The position numbers were made by a program, and so were the translations under genes. Under the pieces are notes generated by a model. It saw only the letters and a program-made list of their open reading frames with translations. It ran no database searches and was not told the DNA's origin. Of a stretch of 64,000 nucleotides of DNA, positions 42,008-50,371 are shown piece by piece. The stretch lies in contig NZ_JAKIHP010000001.1 in the NCBI RefSeq assembly GCF_021608265.1, forward strand, positions 1,054,001-1,118,000, given 5' to 3'. Source of the stretch: Flavobacterium wongokense. GTDB taxonomy: Bacteria; Bacteroidota; Bacteroidia; Flavobacteriales; Flavobacteriaceae. Numbering within the stretch: position 1 is the stretch's first letter; each line of letters begins with the position of its first letter.

Positions 42008-44391
42008 CTTTTTAAGCTGTCAACTGCAACGCTTAACGTGTCCCTTGACACAAAGCGCCTGTGTAATTCGGGATTTTCCAAAGGGAGCTTTGGTGAAGGC
42101 TTGATTTTTTGTTTGATGATCACTGCATCGTTCAGTACGAAAGGCGTTGGAATCATTCCCGATTTTCTGGGGCTCACTTTTACCAAAGGATTCGATAATA
42201 AATCAAAGGAAGCTTCCACCAAATCCAAATCGAGTTTTTGCTTATCACTGATTGAAAATTCCAGTTCTAACGGAAGGTTGTCTACCACATAATAGGTCAA
42301 TAATTTACCGGAAGTTTTCGAAGCGATGTTGCTTTCAAAATCAACCGATTTCACTCCGTTTGCCTTGAAATTATTGATTTGAATATTGTTGTTGGAAAAA
42401 ATATCGTAACGGTTTACTTTTCGGTTTGGCGTGATTCTTATTTTGTATAAACGTTGATTCCCTTTGAGCGTATCGCGCAAAAATTCAATCGTTGGTTTGA
42501 CAATGGCAGCCATTGGTGCATCAGCCATGAAAGTATATTGCGAACCGTATTTGCTGTATAATTTGTTCGAATTCAACGAGGAACCATCCTTTGGTTTTTC
42601 GCCCAAATAACTTTTGGTCCATTCATCAAGATTGGTATCGTAGGTTGCCCAATTGGTTTTGTTCGAATCAGCATTTAAAATGTAGACCAAACTGTTTGGT
42701 TTTGCTTTTCGTGCTGAATAATCCGAAGCCTGGTGTGCTTTTACAAAAAATCCAATCCCGATTACAATAAACACGATTGCCCAAATTCCTTTTTTGGTAA
42801 AGGAACCAAAGATTGGAAGCAATAATGTGAATGCCAAAACTGTCAAAACAGAACTTCCAACCAGGATTTTCAATCCCAAACCAATTGGGAACATCTGAAT
42901 GAAAGGCACTAAAATAATAAGCGTTGGAATCGCCAAAAGACAATTTAGAATCCAACCCGATCTTTGTGTAAGGACATAAAAGCCCAGCATAAATGTGCTG
43001 AAAATCACAGGGATTATTAAAAATGCAGCGCCCTGAAGTTTGAAGGCAATTCCAAGATTAATCAGCAGCCAAATGAATAGTGGCGCTATCATTTGACCCA
43101 TTTCCGGATTTCGTTTACCATCGTTATGGTAAAACAAAAAGCAGACTGCCAGCGTTAAACTCACAAATGCATAAATATAATCATGCCCATTATAAGTGAA
43201 GCCCTGTAGTATGTCATTGTATTGTGGATAAACACTTTTCAAAACCGTCCAGCCAACATAAGTGATTAATCCCCCTACAACCAGTGAACCCAAAAGCGGT
43301 ACAAAGCCTTTGATGATTTCGTCCAAACGCATCGCGCGTTTCCCCAATCCAACAAAAACAAAAATGAAAAACAAGCCAAAAGCCACAATCAGCATCGGAA
43401 GGATCCATGCAAAAGGATAACTCACAAAACTAAACGGCACATTAAAATAAATATCGTCATCGGCCGAATTCAAATCGGTTAAATCCGCATTTGAAAAATA
43501 CTTTAACAATGGAAACAGATAACTCCCCTGATGAGCCAGGGTTTTTGGATCCAGGTTTTGGTAGGTATCCTGAGCCGTATGGTAGTTGAAATGACTGTCG
43601 ATAAAGGCAAAATTGAATCCCTGGATTTTTCCCTGTTCCCTGAAAACAGTCAAATCGGTATCGTTCGGAAGCATTTTGTAAATGCTGTACATCAGCGAAT
43701 TGGAAACCGGATAATCAGCATTTCCGGCTTTGAAGGCATCGACCATTTTGGAGTTTCCATCATTGGTCTCCATCAGCATATAACTTGGACCCGAACTTCC
43801 ACGCGCTTCAAAATTCAACACCAAACCAACATCTTTTGCCATTTTGTGCTCCGTTACAAAAAGTGCAGCACCATTCAGGCCCAATTCTTCGGCATCGGTA
43901 AACAGGATGATGATATCGTTTTTATGTGGGGTTTTGGTGTGGAGGAAAGCACGAATGGTTTCGAGTATGGTAGCAACTCCGGAAGCATCATCGCTGGCGC
44001 CTTTTGACGAGGAATGTGGCGCAGAATCGTAATGCGAAAGCAATAATAAAGCTTTGGAATTTTTGGAGCCTTTTATCTTGGTAATGATATTTTTGGATTT
44101 GACCAAAGTTCCTTTTTCGGTCATGGTGAAACCTTCCTGGAGCGAAGTTTCCAAGCCCAATCCCTCTAATTCCTTTTGGATGTAATTGGCAACAACTTCG
44201 TGGTTTTTGGAGCCCACATAATGAGGTTGTTTCGAAATTTCCTTCACCGTTTCCAGAGCCCTTTTAGTCGAAAACTCAGAAAGCGGCGCTTCGGTTTCGT
44301 CATAACTTTGGGGCATCATAAAGTAGAAAACGCCAAATAATAATGCAACGAGCACCAGTAGGGAATAAATGGGAGTATAGTTTTTTCTCAT
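42004..44391 (-). CDS. M28 peptidase with a large membrane domain
   Basis: A 795-residue protein. After one N-terminal helix comes an M28 aminopeptidase domain (about 40-310) with zinc ligands in LLLSHYDSAPHSSS, KGASDDASGVATIL, FTDAEELGLNG and NYHTAQDTYQ. Residues 320-560 hold about eight membrane helices, and the last 230 form an extracytoplasmic domain. This layout is like the eukaryotic ERMP1/Fxna group rather than simple secreted aminopeptidases. The catalytic domain should face the periplasm. It heads the three-gene overlap with the oxidoreductase, one base after the zinc-ribbon gene ends. Confidence 0.88.
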   Translation of the reverse strand: MRKNYTPIYSLLVLVALLFGVFYFMMPQSYDETEAPLSEFSTKRALETVKEISKQPHYVGSKNHEVVANYIQKELEGLGLETSLQEGFTMTEKGTLVKSKNIITKIKGSKNSKALLLLSHYDSAPHSSSKGASDDASGVATILETIRAFLHTKTPHKNDIIILFTDAEELGLNGAALFVTEHKMAKDVGLVLNFEARGSSGPSYMLMETNDGNSKMVDAFKAGNADYPVSNSLMYSIYKMLPNDTDLTVFREQGKIQGFNFAFIDSHFNYHTAQDTYQNLDPKTLAHQGSYLFPLLKYFSNADLTDLNSADDDIYFNVPFSFVSYPFAWILPMLIVAFGLFFIFVFVGLGKRAMRLDEIIKGFVPLLGSLVVGGLITYVGWTVLKSVYPQYNDILQGFTYNGHDYIYAFVSLTLAVCFLFYHNDGKRNPEMGQMIAPLFIWLLINLGIAFKLQGAAFLIIPVIFSTFMLGFYVLTQRSGWILNCLLAIPTLIILVPFIQMFPIGLGLKILVGSSVLTVLAFTLLLPIFGSFTKKGIWAIVFIVIGIGFFVKAHQASDYSARKAKPNSLVYILNADSNKTNWATYDTNLDEWTKSYLGEKPKDGSSLNSNKLYSKYGSQYTFMADAPMAAIVKPTIEFLRDTLKGNQRLYKIRITPNRKVNRYDIFSNNNIQINNFKANGVKSVDFESNIASKTSGKLLTYYVVDNLPLELEFSISDKQKLDLDLVEASFDLLSNPLVKVSPRKSGMIPTPFVLNDAVIIKQKIKPSPKLPLENPELHRRFVSRDTLSVAVDSLKR

Positions 44392-44742
44392 TTAAATGTC
44401 CTTTTTAACTAACATGTAAAAATCGTTATCCAGAACCATGTATCCTTGATCGTAAATAAAGTAATAGGTATTGCCAGATTTGGTATGCAAAATTGTCGTC
44501 ATAAAATCAAAGTCAAAACCCCTGTCGCGCAGTTTGGATTTTGTGGTTTTCGATTTCCCCTCAACATTAATCTCAGACAAAATACGGTAATTTTTGCGTA
44601 ACTTGTTATTTATGTTCCGCATATAATTGGTACTGTCTTTATTTATTTTATTGTTGTAAGCGTTGCGGCATCCATCACCACAGAATTTTTTGTCTTCACG
44701 GCCTACAATCCTTTCCCCACATTCCAAACAAACTTTATCCAT
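44392..44742 (-). CDS. Small zinc-ribbon protein of unknown function
   Basis: A 116-residue protein that begins CLECGERIVGREDKKFCGDGC, a four-Cys zinc ribbon of the kind found in DUF2116-like proteins. A Lys/Asn-rich helix follows (YNNKINKDSTNYMRNINNKL), then a C-terminal strand-rich part (GNTYYFIYDQGYMVLDNDFY). It may bind nucleic acid, which is a guess. It directly precedes the M28 gene. Confidence 0.75.
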   Translation of the reverse strand: MDKVCLECGERIVGREDKKFCGDGCRNAYNNKINKDSTNYMRNINNKLRKNYRILSEINVEGKSKTTKSKLRDRGFDFDFMTTILHTKSGNTYYFIYDQGYMVLDNDFYMLVKKDI

Positions 44743-44788
44743 AATTCTCTTTTTTAGGAGCGAATCGTTCGGGCATTTTTGGTTTCCA

Positions 44789-44840
44789 TTTTCCCGCTGT
44801 CCGCTATACTGCGTGCCGCTACCATCGGGGCTATGTGGGA
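44789..44840 (-). repeat. Dispersed palindromic repeat, copy 2
   Basis: Read on the minus strand it begins CACATAGCCCCGATGGTAGC and ends AGCGGACAGCGGGAA, matching the boxes of copy 1 at 23746-23800. It fills the gap between the zinc-ribbon gene and ssb. The remainder of 44743-45039 is AT-rich with no gene seen. Confidence 0.6.
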
Positions 44841-45039
44841 TGCGCCTTTTGTGTTTGTCAGCCTTTTCTCAATCAAATATAGTAAAAATATTTCCGTTTA
44901 CAAATGGTAGCAAACAATTACAACCGAAAGTAAATGCTTAGTTACCGAATAAATTTTGCAAACCGTCACAATTTTGCATCGTTGATTTGAACAAACCCTT
45001 TCAACAGCAATAAAAAATAACATTTAAATTTTAAACGCC

Positions 45040-45372
45040 ATGAATGCAATGAGAAACAAAGTACAGTTAATCGGCCACGTAGGACAGGAACCAGAAATCA
45101 AAACCTTTGACGGAGGCAGGAAGGCAGCGAACATTACTATCGCTACCAATGATTATTACACCAATGACAAAGGTGAAAAAGTAGAACAAACCGAATGGCA
45201 TCGTGTAACAGCCTGGGGCAAACTCGCAGAAATCATCGAAAAGTATGTTGACAAAGGAAAGGAAATTGCTGTCGAAGGAAAACTTACTCATAGAAGTTAC
45301 GACGACAAAGACGGCAACAAACGTTACATCACAGAAGTGGTTGCGAATGATATTTTGCTATTGGGAAAATAA
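45040..45372 (+). CDS. ssb: Single-stranded DNA-binding protein, short form
   Basis: A 110-residue OB-fold protein: NKVQLIGHVGQEPEIKTFDG, EWHRVTAWGKLAEIIEKYV and GKEIAVEGKLTHRSYDDKDG are classic SSB. It binds single-stranded DNA in replication and repair. It stops right after the OB fold (NDILLLGK) and lacks the flexible tail ending in an acidic DIPF-like tip that recruits partners. It is probably a second, specialised SSB. An ATG three codons later (45049) is also possible. Confidence 0.92.
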   Translation: MNAMRNKVQLIGHVGQEPEIKTFDGGRKAANITIATNDYYTNDKGEKVEQTEWHRVTAWGKLAEIIEKYVDKGKEIAVEGKLTHRSYDDKDGNKRYITEVVANDILLLGK

Positions 45373-45387
45373 GTAATTCTAAATCAG

Positions 45388-45427
45388 GCATAAAGCGGTA
45401 AAAATTCAAATTTTATCGCTTTTATGC
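45388..45427 (+). other. Long imperfect hairpin downstream of ssb
   Basis: The sequence GCATAAAGCGGTAAAAATT pairs with AATTTTATCGCTTTTATGC after a short CAA loop, with one bulge and a G-U pair. There is no T run after it, so it may act as an mRNA 3' end stabiliser or a weak terminator. Confidence 0.45.
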
Positions 45428-45565
45428 TTATGGATATTGTAAAGATTTAACGTAAAAAGCGCAAAGTTGTCAACACGCAAACGTTTTCGATGACGATTTG
45501 AAAATAAATGGTTGATGTTTATTCAACTATTTAGTTACTTTTAAAATGTCAAAAGAAAACAAACC

Positions 45566-45955
45566 ATGAACAAATTAAAATTAGCATTGATTTTAATTGC
45601 AGCTACTTGTGCTGTAAATTCTGGTTTGGCACAAGTTGGAATCAACACTACAACACCTTTAAGCACACTCGATATCAACGGGAATCTGACCATTAAGGAA
45701 ATCGGGATTGTAAATGCAAATGTTGCCGGCTCAGCAACCTTTAATGGCGGTCCGTCAGGAAGTGCAACCCAAATCAATGACGGGGTTTATATTTCACTGA
45801 CACCTACAGCAGGCAGTGACGAATTCATTTTGCCAAATGCGGTGAACGTTCCGGGAAGGATTTATGTATTGCGGAATATTTCGAATTCAGTGAATGCAAA
45901 AATATACACTTTCGGCGGAGCCTTTTATGCAAAAGATTCCAATACGGCTACATGA
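45566..45955 (+). CDS. Secreted protein cut short by an in-frame stop
   Basis: A 129-residue reading frame with a signal peptide (LKLALILIAATCAVNSGLAQ) and a beta-rich mature part beginning VGINTTTPLSTLDINGN, a start typical of exported Bacteroidetes structural or fibre-like proteins. It ends at TGA (45953-45955), but the same frame continues with a sensible sequence ending SDGINWTYIF, the usual end of this kind of protein. A single base change has therefore probably truncated it. No function can be given. Confidence 0.65.
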   Translation: MNKLKLALILIAATCAVNSGLAQVGINTTTPLSTLDINGNLTIKEIGIVNANVAGSATFNGGPSGSATQINDGVYISLTPTAGSDEFILPNAVNVPGRIYVLRNISNSVNAKIYTFGGAFYAKDSNTAT

Positions 45956-46039
45956 GCTCCTTTGACAATGCCTTTTAATGCGGTACTGAAAACGGTAATT
46001 GTTATCAGCGACGGGATAAATTGGACCTATATTTTTTAA
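45956..46039 (+). pseudogene. Severed C-terminal tail of the preceding gene
   Basis: In frame with the gene above and directly after its TGA, 27 codons read APLTMPFNAVLKTVIVISDG then INWTYIF, ending in TAA at 46037-46039. There is no own start with a ribosome site. It looks like the lost end of the protein. Confidence 0.6.
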
Positions 46040-46041
46040 TA

Positions 46042-46665
46042 CTAGCCGTTCATCAATTCCTGAAAGCGTTCGATAAAAACGCCAACATCATAACCGTCGA
46101 TCAAAGCGTGATGCACATGAACTGCCATATTCATAGTTTTGATTCCGTTTTCATCCATCATTTTCCCAAAGGAAATTTTGGGGCAGCTGTCAGGAAAAGT
46201 AAAGCTTCGCGCGTGTGAGTAGGATGTAAAATTTACCCAAGGCAAGGCAGAAAAATGAATCAGATTAATTTCAAAATCCCGCGTAATCAATCCGGTTGTT
46301 TCCTGTATTCGTGCAATTTCCTTTTTTGTTATATCGGAAAACTCACTAAGGTTTTCAGCATATTCAATTAGCGAAAAACCGAAAGTTTTATCGTCACGAA
46401 GGATAGTTGCCGAGGCATCAATCCTGTCAAAAATATACACATGACCATCTATAATCCGATATCTGAAACATTCAATATCATTAACAGCAACAAGCGTTTT
46501 ATGTAGGTAATAGGTAAAGAACGAAACACCCAATTCTTTTGATTTTGAATAAGCCTTGGTGCAATCAACGGGAACAATAAGCCCAAAAAATGGCTCTTCC
46601 ATTTGATTGAAATGCTTAAAATGCTCTTTACGGTTCCAATTGTTAAGGTCTAGTTTCTGCTTCAC
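46042..46665 (-). CDS. Chloramphenicol acetyltransferase family protein
   Basis: A 207-residue trimer-forming CAT homologue. The catalytic motif is intact: HVHHALIDGYDVG with His186 and Asp190 (HxxxDG). FSALPWVNFTSYSH and CPKISFGKM, the substrate-pocket and structural blocks, are present. CATs move acetyl from acetyl-CoA to chloramphenicol; environmental homologues may act on other hydroxyl compounds. It starts one base before the HAD hydrolase gene ends and its codon use looks native, so it does not look like a recent resistance cassette. Confidence 0.88.
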   Translation of the reverse strand: MKQKLDLNNWNRKEHFKHFNQMEEPFFGLIVPVDCTKAYSKSKELGVSFFTYYLHKTLVAVNDIECFRYRIIDGHVYIFDRIDASATILRDDKTFGFSLIEYAENLSEFSDITKKEIARIQETTGLITRDFEINLIHFSALPWVNFTSYSHARSFTFPDSCPKISFGKMMDENGIKTMNMAVHVHHALIDGYDVGVFIERFQELMNG

Positions 46666-46666
46666 G

Positions 46667-47356
46667 TTATTTCAATAAAATTTCAAGGACATCCGAAATT
46701 TTTTCCATCGTATAAAAATTTGGATGTTCCACAGTATGATTTATTTTTTCGTGCTCCCAGGTCGTGTGAAACGGAATATGCACAGCATAACCACCAATAC
46801 CCAAAACAGGCAGCACATCTGATTTAAGAGAGTTTCCAATCATGAAAAATTCATTGGGTTCAATTTCCAGACGGTTCAACAGTTTTTGATAATTGATTTC
46901 CTGCTTGTCAGACATCACTTCAATATGGTGGAAATAATGACCTAAACCAGAACGGTGCAATTTGCTTTGCTGGTCTTTCAAATCGCCTTTGGTTGCTACT
47001 ATCAGTTTGTATTTTCCTTTTAAGGCTTCGAGGGTTTCCTCAACACCGTCCAGGATTTCGATAGGTTTTTGAAGAAGTTCTTTCCCGTATTCAATGATTT
47101 TCTCGACGATTTCTATAGAAATGGTATTGTTGGATATTTTCATTGCGGCTTCAATCATTGAAAGGATATAACCCTTGATTCCATAACCATACAAATCGAG
47201 GTTGGCAATTTCAGTTTTGAATAATTCCTGGGACAGTGTGTGATGAGAAAGGTAATTACTCATCAGCGCACAGAATTTTTCTTCTGTTTCCTGAAAATAA
47301 GGTTCGTTTACAAATAAGGTATCGTCGGCGTCGAATGCAATGACTTTTAGATTCAT
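46667..47356 (-). CDS. HAD-family hydrolase
   Basis: From the ATG at 47356 this is 229 residues. Motif I is VIAFDADDTLF with the nucleophile Asp; a helical cap follows; then IVATKGDLKD (motif II), the conserved Lys of QEINYQKLLNRL (motif III) and MIGNSLKSDVLP (motif IV). It is probably a small-molecule phosphatase of the YjjG-like group; the substrate is unknown. A TTG six codons earlier is less likely as a start because it falls by the upstream gene's terminator. Confidence 0.85.
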   Translation of the reverse strand: MNLKVIAFDADDTLFVNEPYFQETEEKFCALMSNYLSHHTLSQELFKTEIANLDLYGYGIKGYILSMIEAAMKISNNTISIEIVEKIIEYGKELLQKPIEILDGVEETLEALKGKYKLIVATKGDLKDQQSKLHRSGLGHYFHHIEVMSDKQEINYQKLLNRLEIEPNEFFMIGNSLKSDVLPVLGIGGYAVHIPFHTTWEHEKINHTVEHPNFYTMEKISDVLEILLK

Positions 47357-47372
47357 AGGATTTAATTTTGGC

Positions 47373-47398
47373 AAAAAAACTCCATCATTAGATGGAGT
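47373..47398 (-). terminator. Intrinsic terminator of the small Cys-rich gene
   Basis: The stem ACTCCATC/GATGGAGT (47379-47386 with 47391-47398) has a four-base loop that contains the gene's TAA stop codon, followed on the minus strand by seven T. Confidence 0.82.
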
Positions 47399-47501
47399 CT
47401 TTATATTTTTTCAGCAAGTCAAACATCGGGCAGCGTTTGCAGCGTTTGCTTTCTTTCTTTTTATATTTTTCACAACAGGACGATTTACACTTATCCGCCA
47501 T
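47388..47501 (-). CDS. Tiny Cys/Lys-rich protein
   Basis: An ATG at 47501 opens a 37-residue frame, MADKCKSSCCEKYKKKESKR then CKRCPMFDLLKKYKDSI. It has five cysteines (two in a CC pair, two as CKRC) among many lysines, which suggests a metal- or nucleic-acid-binding knuckle. The frame is open further up to a TTG at 47567 that would add 22 very basic residues (SNKEKHKTKKKQEKALLKIH), so the true start is uncertain. A strong terminator at its end supports a real transcript. I do not know the family. Confidence 0.55.
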   Translation of the reverse strand: MADKCKSSCCEKYKKKESKRCKRCPMFDLLKKYKDSI

Positions 47502-47584
47502 TTTGTGGATTTTAAGAAGTGCTTTTTCCTGTTTCTTTTTGGTTTTATGTTTTTCTTTATTACTCAAAACGAGTGGAATTCGGA

Positions 47585-48106
47585 TTAATTAGTATTGCTG
47601 ATTCCGATAGAACTTTTAACGGTAATTTGTTGAATATCCCTATCAAATAAATACAATCCGCCTTTGTCATCTCCAATCAGGTTAATTTTATCTAAGATGG
47701 TTTTTGCCTGGGCTTCTTCTTCAATCTGCTCGGCAACATACCATTGTAAAAAGTTGTGGGTTGCATAATCTTTCTCTTCAAACGTCACATGAACCAATTT
47801 ATTAATAGAATCTGAAACGAATAACTCATGATTATACAATTCCTCGAACATTTCCTTCATGGTTCCAAAAGTAGTTTTTGGAGCCTTCAAATCCGTAACA
47901 AGGGCATGTCCGCCACGTTCGTTGACATACTTTACCAATTTAAGCATGTGCATGCGCTCTTCGTCAGACTGCTTGTACATAAACTGGGCAACGCCTTCCA
48001 ATCCTTGGTTTTCTGCCCAACAAGCCATCGATAAATAAACCTGAGAAGACTCGGCCTCAATTCGGATTTGCTTGTTCAGTACGGATTCAATATTTTTTGA
48101 CAACAT
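47585..48106 (-). CDS. ftnA: Ferritin (non-haem)
   Basis: A 173-residue four-helix-bundle protein. The dinuclear iron site is conserved: IEAESSQVYLSMACWAEN, SDEERMHMLKLVKYVNERGG, and YVAEQIEEEAQAKTIL with the usual Glu/His ligands. It stores iron as ferric mineral inside a 24-mer and limits free Fe2+. It has its own transcript. In this window it complements the Feo and Nramp uptake systems. Confidence 0.94.
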   Translation of the reverse strand: MLSKNIESVLNKQIRIEAESSQVYLSMACWAENQGLEGVAQFMYKQSDEERMHMLKLVKYVNERGGHALVTDLKAPKTTFGTMKEMFEELYNHELFVSDSINKLVHVTFEEKDYATHNFLQWYVAEQIEEEAQAKTILDKINLIGDDKGGLYLFDRDIQQITVKSSIGISNTN

Positions 48107-48170
48107 AATTTTTAATTTTTCATAAAGTTAGAAAATAAATCGCTTTAACATTCTAAGATTAGGTTGTTTT

Positions 48171-50243
48171 TTAACTAATCAAAGCGCCATTATCAACGCC
48201 ATCAGCATCCGGATTTACAAAAACCAATTTACCTTCGGCATTATTGGTCATCAAAATCATGCCTTCGCTTTCCACGCCACGCAAAGCCCTTGGTGCCAGA
48301 TTGAGTAAAACGGTAACGCGTTTTCCAATTACTTCTTCAGGAGAAAAATGTTCGGCAATTCCCGAAACAATAGTCCTCACATCCAAACCAGTATCAACCT
48401 TCAAAACTAGAAGTTTATTGGCTTTTGGCATTTTTTCGGCTTCAACAATAGTCCCTACACGCAAATCCAATTTGGCAAAATCCTCAAAAGTAGCGGTAGC
48501 TTTTTGTGGTTCTGTTACTTTATCTCCCATCGCATTTGATGTTTTGGTAGCTTCTAATTTGTCAATTTGTTTTTGGATTTCAGCATCTTCAATTTTGGCA
48601 AAAAGTAATTCTGCTACACCAATTTTTGTTCCCGGAGAAAGAATCTGTTCAGCGGTTGCCACTTCGTTCCAATCGTTTACTTCTGGCGGACTTGGATGGA
48701 TGTCGAGCATTTTCCTAAGTTTAGCTGATGTAAAGGGTAAAAACGGTTCAGACAAAACAGCCAAGGCTGTAGCAATTTGTAGTGCAACGAACATTTGCGT
48801 TTTTACACGCTCCGGATTTTCCTTAACTAATTTCCAAGGTTCTTCATCAGCAAGATATTTGTTCCCTAAACGGGCAAGATTCATCAACTCGTTCAAAGCT
48901 TCCCTAAAACGGTAACGTTCCAACGAGCTCGAAATCACCGCCGGATAGGCACGCATTTCGGCTAATGTCTGAACATCGATATCTGTAAATTCATTCGATT
49001 GCGGAACAACTCCTTCATAATATTTATCGGTTAAGACCACTACACGGTTAATGAAGTTTCCAAAAACGGCAACCAACTCATTGTTATTTCTAGCCTGAAA
49101 ATCCTTCCAGGTAAAATCATTGTCTTTGGTTTCAGGGGCATTTGCTGTAAGAGCGTAACGCAGCACATCCTGTTTTTCAGGGAAATCCTGTAAATATTCA
49201 TGCAGCCAGACTGCCCAGTTTTTTGAGGTAGAAAGTTTATTCCCTTCCAAATTCAAAAACTCATTTGCCGGAACATTGTCAGGCAGGATAAAAGTCCCTT
49301 CCGCTTTTAACATCGCCGGGAAAATAATGCAGTGGAAAACAATATTGTCTTTCCCAATAAAATGAACCAATTTGGTGTCGTCTTTTTTCCAGTAGTCTTC
49401 CCAATTTTTTCCTTCGCGTGCTGCCCATTCTTTGGTAGCAGAAATATAGCCAATGGGTGCATCAAACCAAACGTAAAGTTTTTTCCCTTCAGCGCCTTCA
49501 ACCGGAACGTCAATTCCCCAATCTAAATCACGGGTTACTGCTCTTGGTTCCAGGCCTGCATCAATCCACGATTTTACCTGTCCGTATACATTCGGTTTCC
49601 AGTCGTTTTTATGACCAACCAAAATCCAATCCGTTAAAAAATCAGAATAACGATTCAATGGCAAAAACCAGTGTTTTGTTTTTTTCAAAATCGGAGTTTC
49701 CCCGGTAATTGTAGATTTTGGATTGATTAAATCTGTCGCATTCAAAGTCGAACCACAACGTTCGCATTGATCGCCATAAGCTTCCGGATTATCACATTTC
49801 GGACAGGTTCCGGTAACAAATCGGTCTGCAAGGAATTGATCAGCCTTGGCATCATACAATTGTTCGGTTACCTCTTCGATGAAATCATTATTGTCGTATA
49901 ACTTTTTGAAAAATTCCTGAGCCGTATCATGGTGGATTTTGGAAGATGTTCTTGAATAATTATCAAAAGAAATCCCAAAATCAATAAAGGACTGGCGAAT
50001 GATTCCATCGTATTTGTCAATAACCTGTTGCGGTGTTATTCCTTCTTTTTTGGCTTTCATTGAAATCGCAACACCATGCTCGTCGCTTCCGCAGATGAAG
50101 GCAACGTCTTTTCCCTGTAATCTTAAATAACGGGCATAAATATCGGATGGCACATAAACGCCTGCTAAATGGCCAATATGGATTGGTCCGTTAGTATAAG
50201 GCAAAGCGGCTGTGATGGTATATCTTTTTGGATCTTTTAGCAT
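48171..50243 (-). CDS. metG: Methionine--tRNA ligase
   Basis: A 690-residue class I synthetase from the ATG at 50243. It has the HIGH motif ([11 protein letters not shown]), a zinc-knuckle insert ([18 protein letters not shown]), and a KMSKS-type loop written [13 protein letters not shown]. The C-terminal 110 or so residues are an EMAP/Trbp111-type tRNA-binding domain ([20 protein letters not shown]) that helps dimerise and hold tRNA. A TTG seven codons upstream (50264) is rejected because the promoter -7 element overlaps it. Confidence 0.96.
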   Translation of the reverse strand: MLKDPKRYTITAALPYTNGPIHIGHLAGVYVPSDIYARYLRLQGKDVAFICGSDEHGVAISMKAKKEGITPQQVIDKYDGIIRQSFIDFGISFDNYSRTSSKIHHDTAQEFFKKLYDNNDFIEEVTEQLYDAKADQFLADRFVTGTCPKCDNPEAYGDQCERCGSTLNATDLINPKSTITGETPILKKTKHWFLPLNRYSDFLTDWILVGHKNDWKPNVYGQVKSWIDAGLEPRAVTRDLDWGIDVPVEGAEGKKLYVWFDAPIGYISATKEWAAREGKNWEDYWKKDDTKLVHFIGKDNIVFHCIIFPAMLKAEGTFILPDNVPANEFLNLEGNKLSTSKNWAVWLHEYLQDFPEKQDVLRYALTANAPETKDNDFTWKDFQARNNNELVAVFGNFINRVVVLTDKYYEGVVPQSNEFTDIDVQTLAEMRAYPAVISSSLERYRFREALNELMNLARLGNKYLADEEPWKLVKENPERVKTQMFVALQIATALAVLSEPFLPFTSAKLRKMLDIHPSPPEVNDWNEVATAEQILSPGTKIGVAELLFAKIEDAEIQKQIDKLEATKTSNAMGDKVTEPQKATATFEDFAKLDLRVGTIVEAEKMPKANKLLVLKVDTGLDVRTIVSGIAEHFSPEEVIGKRVTVLLNLAPRALRGVESEGMILMTNNAEGKLVFVNPDADGVDNGALIS

Positions 50244-50261
50244 AATCTCATAAATAGAGTG

Positions 50262-50269
50262 CAAAAATA
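50262..50269 (-). promoter_or_regulatory. Probable -7 element for metG
   Basis: The minus strand reads TATTTTTG, a TAnnTTTG match 19 bases before the ATG at 50243. Confidence 0.4.
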
Positions 50270-50371
50270 AGTTTTTTGCAACGAAATCATAACTTTTGTA
50301 TCCATTAGTTTAGTAAGAAGATTACGCTTCAGGCATTATCATTATTTTAAATTAATCTATACGTTTAAGCC

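Noticed and set aside
45953..45955. TGA as a selenocysteine codon in the secreted gene
   Set aside because: No selenoprotein family fits, the residue is not at a redox site, and no SECIS-like hairpin follows directly. A nonsense change is simpler.
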